The position numbers were made by a program, and so were the translations under genes. Source: Crocodylus rhombifer (Eukaryota; Chordata; Crocodylia; Crocodylidae). Taken from it: a stretch of DNA of 64,000 bases. Below the pieces are notes generated by a model, which ran no database searches, was not told where the DNA came from, and worked only from the letters and a program-made list of their open reading frames with translations. The DNA lies in assembly GCA_038503035.1 (NCBI GenBank), contig JAVSML010024022.1, positions 32,534-96,533 of the forward strand. Reading direction: 5' to 3'. Shown here one piece after another: positions 1 to 12,142 of the stretch (positions are counted from its first letter, which is position 1; every line of letters begins with the position of its first letter).

Positions 1-245
1 TGCTGCATGATCTGCCTCCCCTCACACCCCTTTCCCCACAACAGACTTACCAGCCAGACCCGGCTGGTCTCCACACTGCTGGGCTGTGCTCCTGGCTGCC
101 TGAGTGCTGCGCTACAGCTGCGTGAATGCACGGGGCATTTATCCGCAACATTATCAGCCACATAAGCCAAAAATAGCTGGTTGCTGATGCTGACAATTTA
201 CTTTATGCTGACCTGATATGGGACCAATGTATCAGTGTACCTTTA
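1..245. mobile_element. hAT family A element, right part, cut by window start
   Basis: The right half of the same non-autonomous element seen at 4856-8763 and 55995-56881. Shared landmarks are the segment 'cagacttaccagccagac' near 42-59, a 'caacattatcagccacat' block near 147-164 and the right terminus reading ATCAGTGTACCTTTA at 231-245, a decayed form of ATCGGTGCACCTCTA. The left end and the matching 8-bp duplication (expected GTCATTAA) lie outside the window. No coding sequence is present. Confidence 0.8.
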
Positions 246-640
246 GTCATTAATTGTACTGTTCAATCCGTTCACAATATCTATCTCCCGGATTGCTTTG
301 AACAGTCACCGAGAGATTGATTACGATTCCCGTAGACTCCTGGCCAATCTGGGAGGGTCGGCAACCGTAACACATGAAGACACTTGTCAGTATTAGCTAG
401 TATACCACATGCCCAGGGTCTGTGGTGCTGGCGTCCAGGCTGTGGATGATGGGAGGGAAGGAGGGGGGATCCCTGCTTGAGCAGCAAGGTGTGATGGGGT
501 ACGGGGAAGCCAGGCAGATCCTGCTGTGCCTGCTGTCTCTGCCAGAACTCTGGCTAGGGAGAGAGGGGTGGGGCCAGTCCTGTTCTCTGAAGCAGACAGC
601 CCAGCCCAGGGCCATAAAGTATCTGGAATGCTGGGGGACT
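246..640. other. unassigned intronic DNA
   Basis: No coding or repeat signature recognised. Short open frames on both strands lack domain-like composition. Confidence 0.4.
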
Positions 641-858
641 TTGGTTTAACTTAAACCAGGAAGGGGTCTGGGACAACCATTGCATAAACCAGTTTGACCC
701 AAATCACTTAAGTCTGATATTACATTCAACCAGGTTTATCTTAAACCAGTTTCAGCCATTTTGAAACTGGTTTATGTGCACTGAACTTATGTTCTGTTAC
801 AGGTTTAAACCAATTTTTTTATCACTTAAACTGGTTTGCATGTAATGTCTGTCCCTAG
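641..858. repeat. AAACCAGTTT-rich palindromic cluster, MITE-like
   Basis: The segment repeats AAACCAG/CTGGTTT in both orientations at least seven times (for example around 642-659, 704-711, 730-738, 744-751, 768-775, 805-812 and 827-837), so it can fold into many short hairpins. It ends in CTGTCCCTAG at about 849-858. Size and self-complementarity suggest a decayed non-autonomous DNA transposon, but I could not define matching termini or a target duplication. Confidence 0.4.
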
Positions 859-1559
859 TGGTTAATCCAACTGCATGTATAGTAAACACCAAGCCAAAAA
901 AAACATTAGAAAAGCTAAATAAACAGCAAGAGTGAGCTTATGATGGAACATTCTACATATACATCTTGAGAACCTTGTGCATTACTTGCAGTATATCTTG
1001 TGCTCTTCTTGCTATCTCTACAATTTGCTCCCAGGGGCAATTTATAGGCTTTATGTTCTAAAATCCCTAAATGTTTTGGGTCCTGGATACCTCAGAGATG
1101 TGGGCAGCTAAGAGCAAGTAAGGTTCTTCAGCTAATCATTCCTTGGGGAGAGGTAAGGGAAATACAGGCAAGGTGTTTTCAGCAAGGTAACCTTTCCTAC
1201 CAGAGCTCACTTCTGTCATGTCTCAAGTCCATCTGAACATTCAAAAGTACCCTGCCTTCACCTCTTCTCTCCTGCTTTATTTTATGTCATTTGTTTTACA
1301 TATTAATTCTAATAGCTCAACAGATTTTTCATTCTGAAGACTGATTCAAGTTATTGAGACCTTCATATCTCTTTCAACAACTATTAAAAACAAAATTTTT
1401 ATTCTTGCACTGGCACACTTACTTTAGCATTAGCTAAAACAGTCTATGCAAGAAAATACCAATAGCTTTTATCTAACATGAAAAAAAGATTGTTTGTAAA
1501 ATTACATATTTATATATCAATGGCATGCAGTAATAGTACTCCAAGCTTTTCCCTACACT
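859..1559. other. AT-rich unassigned intronic DNA
   Basis: No gene, RNA gene or recognisable transposon was seen in this interval. Confidence 0.4.
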
Positions 1560-2588
<1,029 letters not shown>

Positions 2589-2596
2589 CTCTAAAG

Positions 2597-2947
2597 CAGG
2601 GGTTGTCAGGACAGGACAACAGCAGGGGGTACTTGGGAAAGCCCTAGGGGGTACATGTGGGCAGTCAGCGTGGAGCCCCACTACCCCGTGCCACCACCTC
2701 CCAGGAGCAGAGCGGGGGGAGAGGGGGTGAGGGCAGTGGTAACTCTCTGTGGGTTGCACAGGCCAGCCAGATGTTGGGGGGAGGGGAGGGGGGAGGAAGG
2801 GAGGGGAAAGAGAGAAGCTCGGGGAGGAGAGAAGCTCACACACAGAACTCACTACCCTGTGCTGCCATTCCTCAGCATCCTGTCATGCACCACCCCCCGC
2901 CCAATCCAACCAAGGGTACACTTATTAAAAAAGGTTGAAAACCCCTG
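2597..2947. mobile_element. non-autonomous hAT element with perfect 8-bp TSD
   Basis: The left terminus CAGGGGTTGTCA and right terminus TTGAAAACCCCTG are inverted matches. The 8-mer CTCTAAAG flanks both ends (2589-2596 and 2948-2955), which is the duplication length made by hAT transposases. The 351-bp body is G-rich on the + strand and has no transposase frame, so mobilisation must have been in trans. Open frames inside are compositional only. Confidence 0.9.
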
Positions 2948-2955
2948 CTCTAAAG

Positions 2956-3348
2956 CAGTGTGGGGGGAAGAAAGGATTACTGTTTTAAAAATGCTTAGTT
3001 CTTTACCTTTGAATGGCATATAACTTTTTAAAAAACATTTTCTTTTTAACAAGATAATATCAGGCTAGGGATGAGTAATGGGATTGGGCCCCAAGGGCAG
3101 TCATGATGCCCCCTTGTGGCTGCACAGTTCCTGCCTTCACTCTGGCTCCCAGCTCTCCTCCTTCTTCCCTTGCCTGCCAAGACTTGATACATTTGGTAGA
3201 TTGGTGAAAAAGGAGGCTGCCTTAGAGTCCCAAAGCGAGCCCCTGTCTGCTCTCACTTTGTGGGTTCCTCCTGAACCCTAATGTCCTGTCCTCCAGCACC
3301 AAGTATGGGCCTCCTGGCCTGGCCATGCCCCCCCCAGTGCACTAACTG
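2956..3348. other. unassigned intronic DNA
   Basis: Moderately GC-rich after about 3070; no recognised gene or terminal repeats. Confidence 0.35.
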
Positions 3349-3356
3349 CCTTAATT

Positions 3357-3496
3357 TAGGGGTGGGCAAAAAGTAGCCCAGGGGCCAGAGGCAGCCAGCC
3401 AGGCCATTCTATCTGGCCCACAGGGCCCCTAAAAAAGGTAGAAAATTGCCAAAACTCAGTAAGCAGCCCTCTGCCCAAAGTAACTGTCTGCCCCTG
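3357..3496. mobile_element. short hAT element of the GGGGTGGGCAAA family
   Basis: The left end TAGGGGTGGGCAAA and right end CTGCCCCTG match the termini of the longer elements at 35215-36096 and 44215-45532. Flanking 8-mers are CCTTAATT (3349-3356) and CCTTAAGT (3497-3504), 7 of 8 identical. At 140 bp this is an internally deleted copy without the GC-rich core of its relatives. Confidence 0.8.
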
Positions 3497-3504
3497 CCTT
3501 AAGT

Positions 3505-4847
3505 GCTAATTGTGTGGCTTCCAACTACAGCCATGCCCATGCCACACAGGTGGTACCAATTAATTACTTCAGTGGGCATTTAGCCCCAGATATTTATCTG
3601 GCCTCCTCAGGCCTTAATGTTCTGGTCTCTGCCCCTCTAAGGCTACAGGCTTGCTGGTCCTCTCTCTGCCTCTCTTGGGCTGTGGACTGGTTAGCCATCT
3701 ATAGTTCCCACCACTGTTGAACTGTGGGCCCCCGCCCCAGTCTACACCCTTCTTTGGCTGTGGGCCTACTAGCCATGTTTCCCTTTTTCTCTTGCATACT
3801 GCAATCAAGCCCTTGCCCTCTGGCAGGGCTCAGAACAGCCACATGCTCCTTAGGCACCACTGGGACCTCTAAACCTCCCCTTTAGTCCTGTTCTGGTTCA
3901 CTGGTTTAACTGCACCAAAACCCTAAGCACCCTGGCTGTAACTCAAGCTGTAGACCCTCAGCTGCATAACAAAATCATTTTTCACCCTGAAGTCCCAGTT
4001 CCTTGCCAGACTTCAGTACCTTACTTTTCAGTTCCCAGTTGCCTCAGGGTTTCAGTTTGTGCTGCAGCTACAGCCTTCTCTTGTCAGATCTCCTTCCTCT
4101 GTGGCCTCCAGAGCCAGACACCTGGCTTGGCTCAGGTTGAGGGTTAAGTTTATATGCTGTTCAAGCCCCACCCATTCCATCAGGTGACTTGCTAGCCCTG
4201 ACATAGCTGCTTCTCTCTCATTTTACTGGGTAGCTTGTTGCTGGTACCCAAGGTACCATAACCAACCCTCTGTAGCTTTGGCAGGGCTCCGTCCTATTGT
4301 CCCTATCAGCTTCTGGCCTCTGGCAGGCTATTCGTTTCCACCTAGCTGTTGTTAAGCTACCAGAGCGCTGTTACTGGGTTTTTCCCCCCATCTTAAAGTA
4401 CCAGGAGCCCCCAGCTCCCTGTTACAGAGTGGAATATATTAATAATTAAAAAAAAAAAAAAAAATCACAAAAATCACTAAGCAGTCAGCTTTGCAGAAAT
4501 GAAGAATATCATAACTGCTGACTTTAAAATTTATTTCACATCTTAAAAGTGAAAAATGTGAAAATTTACAAGACTACTAATCTTCCAAAGACTGAGGCTG
4601 CTTCTTTTTTTTCCACTTCATTTATTTTACAGCAGGTTCCTTTAGCCTCTGCATAAGTACAAGCAGAGGATTCAAAACAAAAAGTTGAAAATCGTTATTG
4701 GTGTGACAAATTATGAACAATATTTACAAATTTTGTTACTCAAGATACTTGAACAGTGGTGAATACATGTACATCTACTATTCTGCAGCTACAATAGCCT
4801 CAGAACCATTAGCAAGATGGAATAAGAACTCCCCTTTCAAAATAACT
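3505..4847. other. unassigned intronic DNA with one A-run
   Basis: A C/T-rich stretch (3505-4430), then A-rich sequence with a poly-A run at about 4448-4464, then AT-rich sequence. The run could be the tail of a decayed retroposon, but I recognise no body. No gene seen. Confidence 0.35.
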
Positions 4848-5608
4848 ATTTTGGATAGGGGTGTACTGACAAAGATCTTTTGGGCCGATACCGATGGCCG
4901 ATTCTTACTGAGCCATATCGGCCAATACTGACCTGACTGCCAATATGCAGCCCGACAGCTTAGAGAGCTGTGTCTGGCTGGTAAGTCTGTTGGGGGAAGG
5001 GGCAGGGGGAGGGAATGGGCATGGGGGCCCCCCAGATCTCTGCACAGGGCAAGGGTGGGCTGTTGCTGTGGGCTGGGGACAGCACTAGGCTCACTAGGCA
5101 GAGGGGTTGGGCCAGGGCTGCACTCAGGGTGGTTGTAGGCTGATTCCGTAGTACCCCCCACCCCAGCACCGCCACTACCCACCCCCAGGACAGTCTCAGC
5201 CCAACCCCCTGTCAGGAAGAGCCCAGTGCCACCCCCAGCCCACCCTCGCCCTGTGCACAGATCAGAGGGGGGCCATATGTCCCCCACGGCTCCCCCAGGG
5301 GTGTGCATAGTGGCAGGAACTACCCCCCCAGATGAGTGTCTTGCAGCTGTGTCCTGCACCCTGGCTGGGCAGCACCTACCCCTGCCCCACTCCTACTCTC
5401 ACTGCAGGGGCCCTGATCTGCTCCCCCCACAACAGACTTACCAGCCAGACACTGCTCTCCAAGCTGCTGAGTTGGCCGCATGCTTGCTGTGGCTATGTGC
5501 AACATTTATCGGCAACATTATCAGTCACATCAGCCAAAAGAAGGCGGTAGCCAATAATGTCAATTTTCCTTTTATTGGTGCCGATACAATATGGACCAAT
5601 ATCCTTTG

Positions 5609-5745
5609 GCTTCCATGACCACAGCCCGCTCTTTGGAGACAGAGGCAGCGAGCTGCTGGGAAGAGATGGCCTCCACCTCTCTCCCCTGGGGAGGAGGCTC
5701 TTCTCAGCCAGGCTGGCTGACCTGCTCCACCGGGCTTTAAACTAA
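5609..5745 (+). pseudogene. CR1 ORF1 C-terminal remnant (SGNH esterase end)
   Basis: This is the last approximately 45 codons of CR1 ORF1, ending at TAA (5743-5745). It contains the DGLHLSPLGR block, in which the His of the HxS pair corresponds to the catalytic histidine block of SGNH/GDSL-type esterases. The matching N-terminal GDS block is present only in the - strand copy (about 41170). The 5' truncation of the element removed the rest, including any start codon, so no functional protein can be made. ORF2 opens about 65 bp downstream. Confidence 0.75.
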
Positions 5746-5810
5746 GCCCGCTGGGGGATGGAGGGACTACTGCCACTGCTGGCCTGCTGAGTGACCCTTG
5801 CAAAGCCAGT

Positions 5811-8657
5811 GGACCAAGGCACTTAAGGGAGACCACCCCTGCCCCAGCCCTGGCACAATCTGTGGGCAAGGCAAGAGCCCCCAAGGGCACACTTGCCTGC
5901 CTGTACACTAATGCCAGGAACCTGGGCAACAAACAGGACGAGCTCGTCCTCCTGCTCAGTGCAAAGAAATATGATGTCATTGGGATAACGGAGACCTGGT
6001 GGGACTCCACCCATGACTGGACCACGGGTATAGAGGGCTATAACCTGTACAGGAGGGATCGTGTTGACAAAAGGGGCAGGGGTGTAGCTCTCTATGTCAA
6101 GGAAAGCTACATGTCCCTGCAAGCTGATGTTGGCGACCCGCATGGACAGCTAGAGACCCTCTGGGTAAAAATTCGTGGGGAATACGGCACAGGGGACACA
6201 ACGGTGGGAGTCTACTACAGACCTCCCACTCAAAGTCCTGAGCTTGACCAGGAGTTCGCCTGGGAACTGACTGAGGCCGCTTGCTCCAGGACCTTGGTTG
6301 TCATGGGTGACTTCAATTACCCGGACATCTCCTGGGAAGATCACTCAGCAAAATCCGAGCAGTTGCAAAGCTTTCTCTCGTGCGTGGATGACCTCTACCT
6401 GACTCAAGAAATCTGTGGGCCAACAAGAGGCAAAGCGCTGCTTGACCTGGTACTGGCTACGGGGGACGACCTAATCGGTGACCTAGTGATCAATGGGAAG
6501 CTGGGTGACAGCGACCACGAGCTGATCACCTTCACCATCTGCCATAAAGCTGCCAAGTCAGTCAGCAACACTGAAGTCCTTGACTTCAGAAAAGCCGACT
6601 TTGACAAGCTCAAGAGGCTAGTCAGTCAGGCCGTCAGGGATCATGACCCCAGGGAGATGGGAGTTCAAGAAGAGTGGTTGCTTCTCAAGGAAGCGATCCT
6701 CAATGCACAAGCTAAATCTATCCCAACACGGAGGAAAGGCAGCAAGAAGGCACAGCAGCCCCCCTGGCTCTCCAGAGACCTACCAGACCTACTGCGGCTA
6801 AAAAGGAAAGCCTACAAAGGATGGAGGATGGGATTCACCTCCAAGGAGGATTACTCTGCGCTGGTCCGGTCCTACAGGGACCAAACCAGGAAAGCCAAGG
6901 CTGCAACTGAACTCCAACTAGCTCCAGGCATCAAGGACAACAAAAAGTCCTTTTTCAGATATGTGGGGAGCCAGAGGAAAAGCAAGGGCAATGCTGGACC
7001 CCTGCTAAACCAGATGGGGCAACTGACAACTGACGCCTAGGAAAAAGCCAACCTATTAAATAGGTACTTTGCGTCAGTCTTTCATCAGTCACACGGGATG
7101 CCCATGCCTGCTATGGGACAGGGAAATCTGGGTGAGGGGGATCCCCTACCCTCCATCAGTGCTGACCTCGTGAAGGAACACCTTGAGAAGCTGGATACCT
7201 TCAAGTCAGCCGGCCCTGACAATCTGCACCCCAGGGTACTCAAGGAGCTGGCGAGCGTCATAGCCCAGCCCCTGGCATGGATCTTTGAAAACTCCTGGCA
7301 CTCCGGTGTAGTGCCCGAAGACTGGAAGAAGGCCAATGTGGTGCCGATCTTCAAGAAAGGGAGGAGAGTGGATCCGGCTAACTACAGGCCCATTAGCCTG
7401 ACTTCTTTCCTGGGGAAGATCCTAGAAAAGTTTATTAAGGAGGCCATCCTTGAGGGACTGGCCCAGGCTAACATTCTAAGGGATAGCCAGCATGGGTTTG
7501 TTGCGGGTAGGTCTTGTTTGACCAATCTCATTTCCTTCTATGACCAGGTGACCTATCACCGGGACAAGGGAGAAAAGGTTGATGTCATATATCTTGACTT
7601 CAAAAAAGCTTTTGATCTGGTATGCCATGATCACCTCTTGGCCAAACTGCCCAGTTGTGGCCTTGGCTCCACCACGATCCGCTGGCTGGGAAACTGGCTT
7701 CGTGGTCGGACCCAGAGGGTTGTAATTGATGGCAGTCACTCATTGTAGTGCCCTGTGACCAGTGGGGTCCCCCAAGGCTCTGTCCTGGGACCCATACTGT
7801 TCAACATCTTCATTAACAATGTGGACATTGGAGTCAGGAGTGGACTGGCCAAGTTCGCCGATGACACCAAACTTTGGGGCAAAGCATCCACGCCAGAAGA
7901 CAGGCGGGTGAGCCAGGCTGACCTGGACAAGCTCAGCAAATGGGCAGACGAGAACCTCATGGTGTTTAACACTGAAAAATGCAAGGTTCTCCACCTTGGG
8001 AGGAAAAACCTGCAGCACCCTTATAGGCTCGGCAGTGCTACGTTGGTTAGCACTACAGAAGAAAGAGATTTGGGGGTCATCATTGACCACAAGATGAACA
8101 TAAGCCTGCAATGCGATGCTGCGGCTAGTAAAGTGACCAAAATGCTGGCATGCATCCATAGATGCTTCTCGAGCAAATCCTGGGACGTCATTCTCCCCTT
8201 GTACTCAGCCCTGGTGAGGTTGCAGCTTGAGTACTGCATCCAGTTTTGGGCTCCACAATTCAAAAAGGATGTGGAGAAGCTTGAGACAGTCCAGAGGAGA
8301 GCCACGCGCATGATCAGAGGTCAGGAAAACAGATCTTACGATGACAGGCTGAGAGCCATGGGACTCTTTAGCCTGGAAAAGCGTAGGCTCAGGGGTGATC
8401 TGATGGCCACCTATAAATTTATCAAGGGTGACCACCAGGATCTGGGGGAACGTTTGTTCACCAGAGCGCCCCAAGGAATGACGAGGTCGAACGGTCACAA
8501 ACTCCTGCAAGATCATTTCAGGCTGGACATAAGGAAGAATTTCTTTACTGTCCGAGCCCCCAAGGTCTGGAACAGTCTGCCAGCGGAGGTGGTTCAAGCA
8601 CCTACATTGAACACCTTCAAGAGTAAATTGGATGCTTATCTTGCTGGGATCCTATGA
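5811..8657 (+). pseudogene. CR1 ORF2: endonuclease-reverse transcriptase with two stops
   Basis: One reading frame runs from about 5811 to the stop at 8655-8657, broken only by TAG at 7038-7040 and TAG at 7746-7748. An APE-type endonuclease comes first: TNARNLGNKQDEL near 5907, ITETWWD near 5984, GDFNYPD at about 6306, and the SDH motif at 6510-6518. A linker rich in Lys/Arg follows. The reverse transcriptase then shows NYRPISLTS near 7380, YLDFKKAFD near 7591, GVPQGSVLGP near 7765 and the catalytic FADD at 7854-7865. The C-terminal region includes LYSALVRLQLEYC and ends DAYLAGIL. The first stop is CAG to TAG by one C-to-T change (the - strand copy has CAG there). No ATG precedes the endonuclease motifs in this frame, so the natural start is unclear. 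In life the protein would nick target DNA and copy the element's RNA. Confidence 0.93.
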
Positions 8658-8771
8658 CCCCAGCTGACTTCCTGCCCTTTGGGCAGGGGGCTGGACTCGA
8701 TCTCCCGAGGTCCCTTCCACCCCAATGTCTATGAAATCTATGAAATGTATCGGTGCACCTCTAATTTTGGA

Positions 8772-9724
8772 GAACAAATGCACACGTTTGCTTCAGTTTA
8801 CATACAACTTGAACTGAAAATTAGTTTAAACTAATCAGTCAATAGAGATTTCACTAGGAGAGTATTAGTCTGACACGCTGAATTAAAGAATAGTTATATA
8901 TTATCTATGTAAAACTTTAAGTCGAAGCAGTCTTTAGTAAAAGAGCAGTAAGTTTGAATACCGATGAAAACTATTCATTTATGAAGATAGCTAGATAAAA
9001 TTATTTACTTGTAGCACAATATCGACAGTTAGCTACATAAATGATTAAGCAATAGAAAACAAATCTACCAAAACATATGAGATTACCTGCTTGCATAATC
9101 ACTATTTTCACAGATTTCTTATACTGGAGTATACAATGAACTGCAACACCAAGACACTTCTTCATGACATTATAAGAGCTAACACAATGCTCATTGTCTA
9201 CTATTAATTTAGTGTGCGCCAAACAATTGTAGAACTTAAGTTAATCAAAATACCATCCATATGGCTTCCAACAAATGCTTTGCTATTATATAGAGCAGCT
9301 TCAGTCAATGACATTTGCTTTGAAAAACACAATGGTGAAGTTGCGCAGAAGAAAGACATAAGAAGTATTTTCCTTGGATAATTTCAAGTAAACTCTAGCA
9401 TATACCCTAGAAAAATCAGTTACCTGAATCCACAAAATGTTTGGGCACAAACAAAGCCATGTCACAAACGATTCCTTCACAAAGCATGCATTTGGAACCA
9501 AGTGTTTTTAGGTATTAATAAGCTGCCAGGAAAACACGTTTTAATCTGAAAGCAAAAGTACCCAAGAAAAAGCCACAACCCTAGATACCTGCTACAAGCC
9601 ACAACTTTGCAATTCTTCATGATACTATCCAGCTGTCTTCTTGATGACTTATCTTAAAACTGTATACTTTTACACTTACACTTCTCATTCAAGAATACCA
9701 ATTCTCACTTAGTGCAATAAAATG
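8772..9724. other. AT-rich unassigned intronic DNA
   Basis: No gene, RNA gene or transposon termini recognised. Confidence 0.4.
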
Positions 9725-9732
9725 CACTATGC

Positions 9733-9969
9733 CAGTGATTCTCAATCAGGTCAGCAAGGCACCCTGGGGTGTCCCCTGTGGGGGCATATGTGAGGCAATA
9801 AAGAGATAAACTCAGGATTATCCCTGCTTGGTCATTCCCCTGCCCTCATGCCTGGCTCTTCTTAAGGATGTAAGTACTATAATAAATTAGATTATGAAAT
9901 GGGGTGTTGCTCAATTCATTAAAAAGTTATGCAAGAGTGCCTTGAGTCTAAAAAGGTTGCGAGCCACTG
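9733..9969. mobile_element. short non-autonomous hAT element
   Basis: Termini CAGTGATTCTCAATC and GGTTGCGAGCCACTG are inverted relatives. Flanking 8-mers are CACTATGC (9725-9732) and CACTACAC (9970-9977), which differ by two transitions. The left arm contains 'gcaccctggggtg', resembling the start of 30162-30459. Non-coding. Confidence 0.82.
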
Positions 9970-9977
9970 CACTACAC

Positions 9978-12109
9978 CTGAAGGAGGTAAACAGGATTCA
10001 AATTTGTACATGGGGAAATAGAAGAATAGCAATTAATGGCTCAATCTTGATGAACATTTTCAATTCAACAATGCAAATTATAAAAGCTGAACCCCTGACA
10101 AGTTTAGGCTCCAAAAGATCAGTAGGTGCCAGAAGCAAAACCACAACTCTCCAATCCAAGTTCTATATACTAACCCCAAGGCACAACCGCAAACCTATTT
10201 TTAGAACATCTCACGTGTCATCTTCCTTGCTGAACTATTTCTCATTCAAAATAGTAAATACTGTTCCAAGCACAATAGGTAACAGACACGCACAGTGGAT
10301 TCTTCTGGCCATTTGGAACAAGCAAACTTATTCCTACTTGGTCTTCCCCTGATAATTCAAGATAAACAACAAAGGCAAAGGCAATGTCCTAGCTTAAAAG
10401 TAGGCTTGGGAGAGGCAGAAGACCTTTCAAATTGAAAGAGCTAATCTTAACATTGTTTGGTTCTAATATCCTGCAACAATGTACAAGAGACTGTTTCTGT
10501 TGTTCCATTGTTTTCAGGCAGACTTCACCCCTTTAGCCAGGTTAACGGAAGCTTTATGAGATCAAAAGAAAAAAGCTCAAACAATGTTATTTTCACAGAC
10601 ACAACTTCAAAGATGATGGCATATCCAACTAGACAGCAAGAAACTGTTTCTGTGTTTGGGATTCTGTTAATGGAATCTGATCCTACCAGGAGCCCTCTGA
10701 ATTCAAGCAACCAGTTTTTCAATCTTCAATACTATTATGAGAACATCCTCTGAGGGAAACAAAATGTTCAGATCAGCACTATTTCCTGGCCTAGAACCAC
10801 GCAACTGGCCAAAAGAGGGCGTTGGGATCAAAAACTGACTGATCAAAATAATGTGCTTAGAGTAACAGAGGTCAGAACACCTAGGTTTACAAACTTAGCC
10901 TCAGACATTGCATTATCTTTTGATAACCCATATAACTGCTTTATGCCGTAGCTTTCTAATTTGTAAAATGGGAATAATACTTCCTTTACTTCATGTGTTT
11001 TACTAGGTTTATTTCATTAACATCTGAAGTGTGTAGATAGCTTTAGACATAAGGTGCTACAGAAACTCAGAATTCTGTAGAAAACTACCTAGTCTGCAGG
11101 AATATTATGGGGTGGCGCATAAAGGCAAGTAAATTCAACCAAATATTCAGGTGCAGTTGTGTTCATTCTAACTGCTTATGAGGCTTGGTGTTAGAAGTAT
11201 TCACGTTTCTAAATCTTATTTCTAAAATTAAATAGTGGCTTTCTACTGTAAGTTGGATAAGAAAATGTTCTGTTCAAGCAATTCAATTTCTGTTTGTAGA
11301 AATTACACACATTAAAATCCATCCTCTCAAAGCGATACTACCCACACGACAGGATTACTCATTTAATCCACAAAAGGTACTTTAAAGAGATGGAAGAAAT
11401 AAATGACTTTAAAGCAGGAAAAGTTTTTAAACAACAAGTTCAAGGAGGCAGGGGAGCAGATGAGTAAATACAAAGACTGCAACTGAAATCACAGACTGAG
11501 ATGCAGAGAAAGCTCTCTGCAGACAAAGGAAGTGGATAATTCAAAGATGCTCTCTACCACATATGATGTGTCACAAAGGGAACAAGACATTATTAGCCTT
11601 TGTTAAATGTTTCAGCAAATCCCTGATTACGCTCATAAGTGTTTTTATCTCTCAAAACGTAATTCCCCTTTCCTCCTTCCATTATAAAAGACCCTATTTC
11701 TCATTACATAGGTATATACATGTAAAGTTTCAAATTTCATTCTCCAGCTGGTTTAGCCATACTCAGAATCGAGGTGCTGAAGTCACCTGAAAAAATGCAG
11801 CATAAACTCTCTTTGTGTCCAAACACAAAAAATGATATGAACAAAATTTCCCAACCTTCTTTTTAAAGTTATACTTGAACTCAGAGCAAGCATAAAAAAC
11901 ATACTGAAAGGATTCCTCGCTCCAAGAAGTTCTAATTGTATGTTAAGAGAAGTTCATAGTGGCATCAGTTTTGCTAAATATCTTCCTATCAATGGCAGCT
12001 CTAATATATTTTATTTTTATAATTACCTAAAACTCACAACACTGAATGTAAGAAATATCTTTATAAAACAGACTTTTAAATCTCTGTTCCTCCCCCTGCC
12101 CCTTTCCCT
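9978..12109. other. AT-rich unassigned intronic DNA
   Basis: No recognisable transposon or gene. Open frames up to 152 codons (9894-10352, which starts inside the neighbouring hAT) have no domain character and no splice context. Confidence 0.4.
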
Positions 12110-12111
12110 CC

Positions 12112-12140
<29 letters not shown>
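12110..12140. repeat. poly-A tract
   Basis: About 27 consecutive A residues after a pyrimidine-rich stretch. It may be a retroposon tail, but no body was recognised upstream. Confidence 0.9.

Positions 12141-12142
<2 letters not shown>

Larger units (their letters stand above)
5601..8744 (+). mobile_element. CR1 LINE, 5'-truncated, nearly intact ORF2
   Basis: A chicken-repeat-1 type non-LTR retrotransposon. It begins inside the C-terminal part of ORF1 and ends in the CR1 tail of short direct repeats (TCTATGAAA units, about 8728-8744). The insertion interrupts the hAT element between GGACCAAT (5593-5600) and ATGTATCGG (8745-8753). The uninterrupted order is shown by the copy at the window start, so the target duplication is only about 2-3 bp, as is normal for CR1. 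The - strand copy at 37799-41950 continues further 5', which proves this one is truncated. It is among the best preserved CR1 copies in the window. Confidence 0.95.
4856..8763. mobile_element. hAT family A element, split by a CR1 insertion
   Basis: The left terminus is TAGGGGTGTACTGA and the right terminus ATCGGTGCACCTCTA (8749-8763), inverted relatives with consensus TAGRGGTGCACCGATA. The perfect 8-mer ATTTTGGA flanks both sides (4848-4855 and 8764-8771), fixing the outer borders. The element's own DNA is 4856-5600 plus about 8745-8763; the rest is a CR1. Its arms are long: 4951-5003 is the reverse complement of roughly 5423-5475, including a shared 'tctggctggtaagtctgttg'. The body has no transposase and is GC-rich in the middle. 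Copies of the family are at 1-245 and 55995-56881. Confidence 0.93.

Noticed and set aside
5862..7040. Host gene encoding an endonuclease/phosphatase-like protein
   Set aside because: The motifs, downstream polymerase and 3' tail show it is CR1 ORF2, and it carries premature stops.
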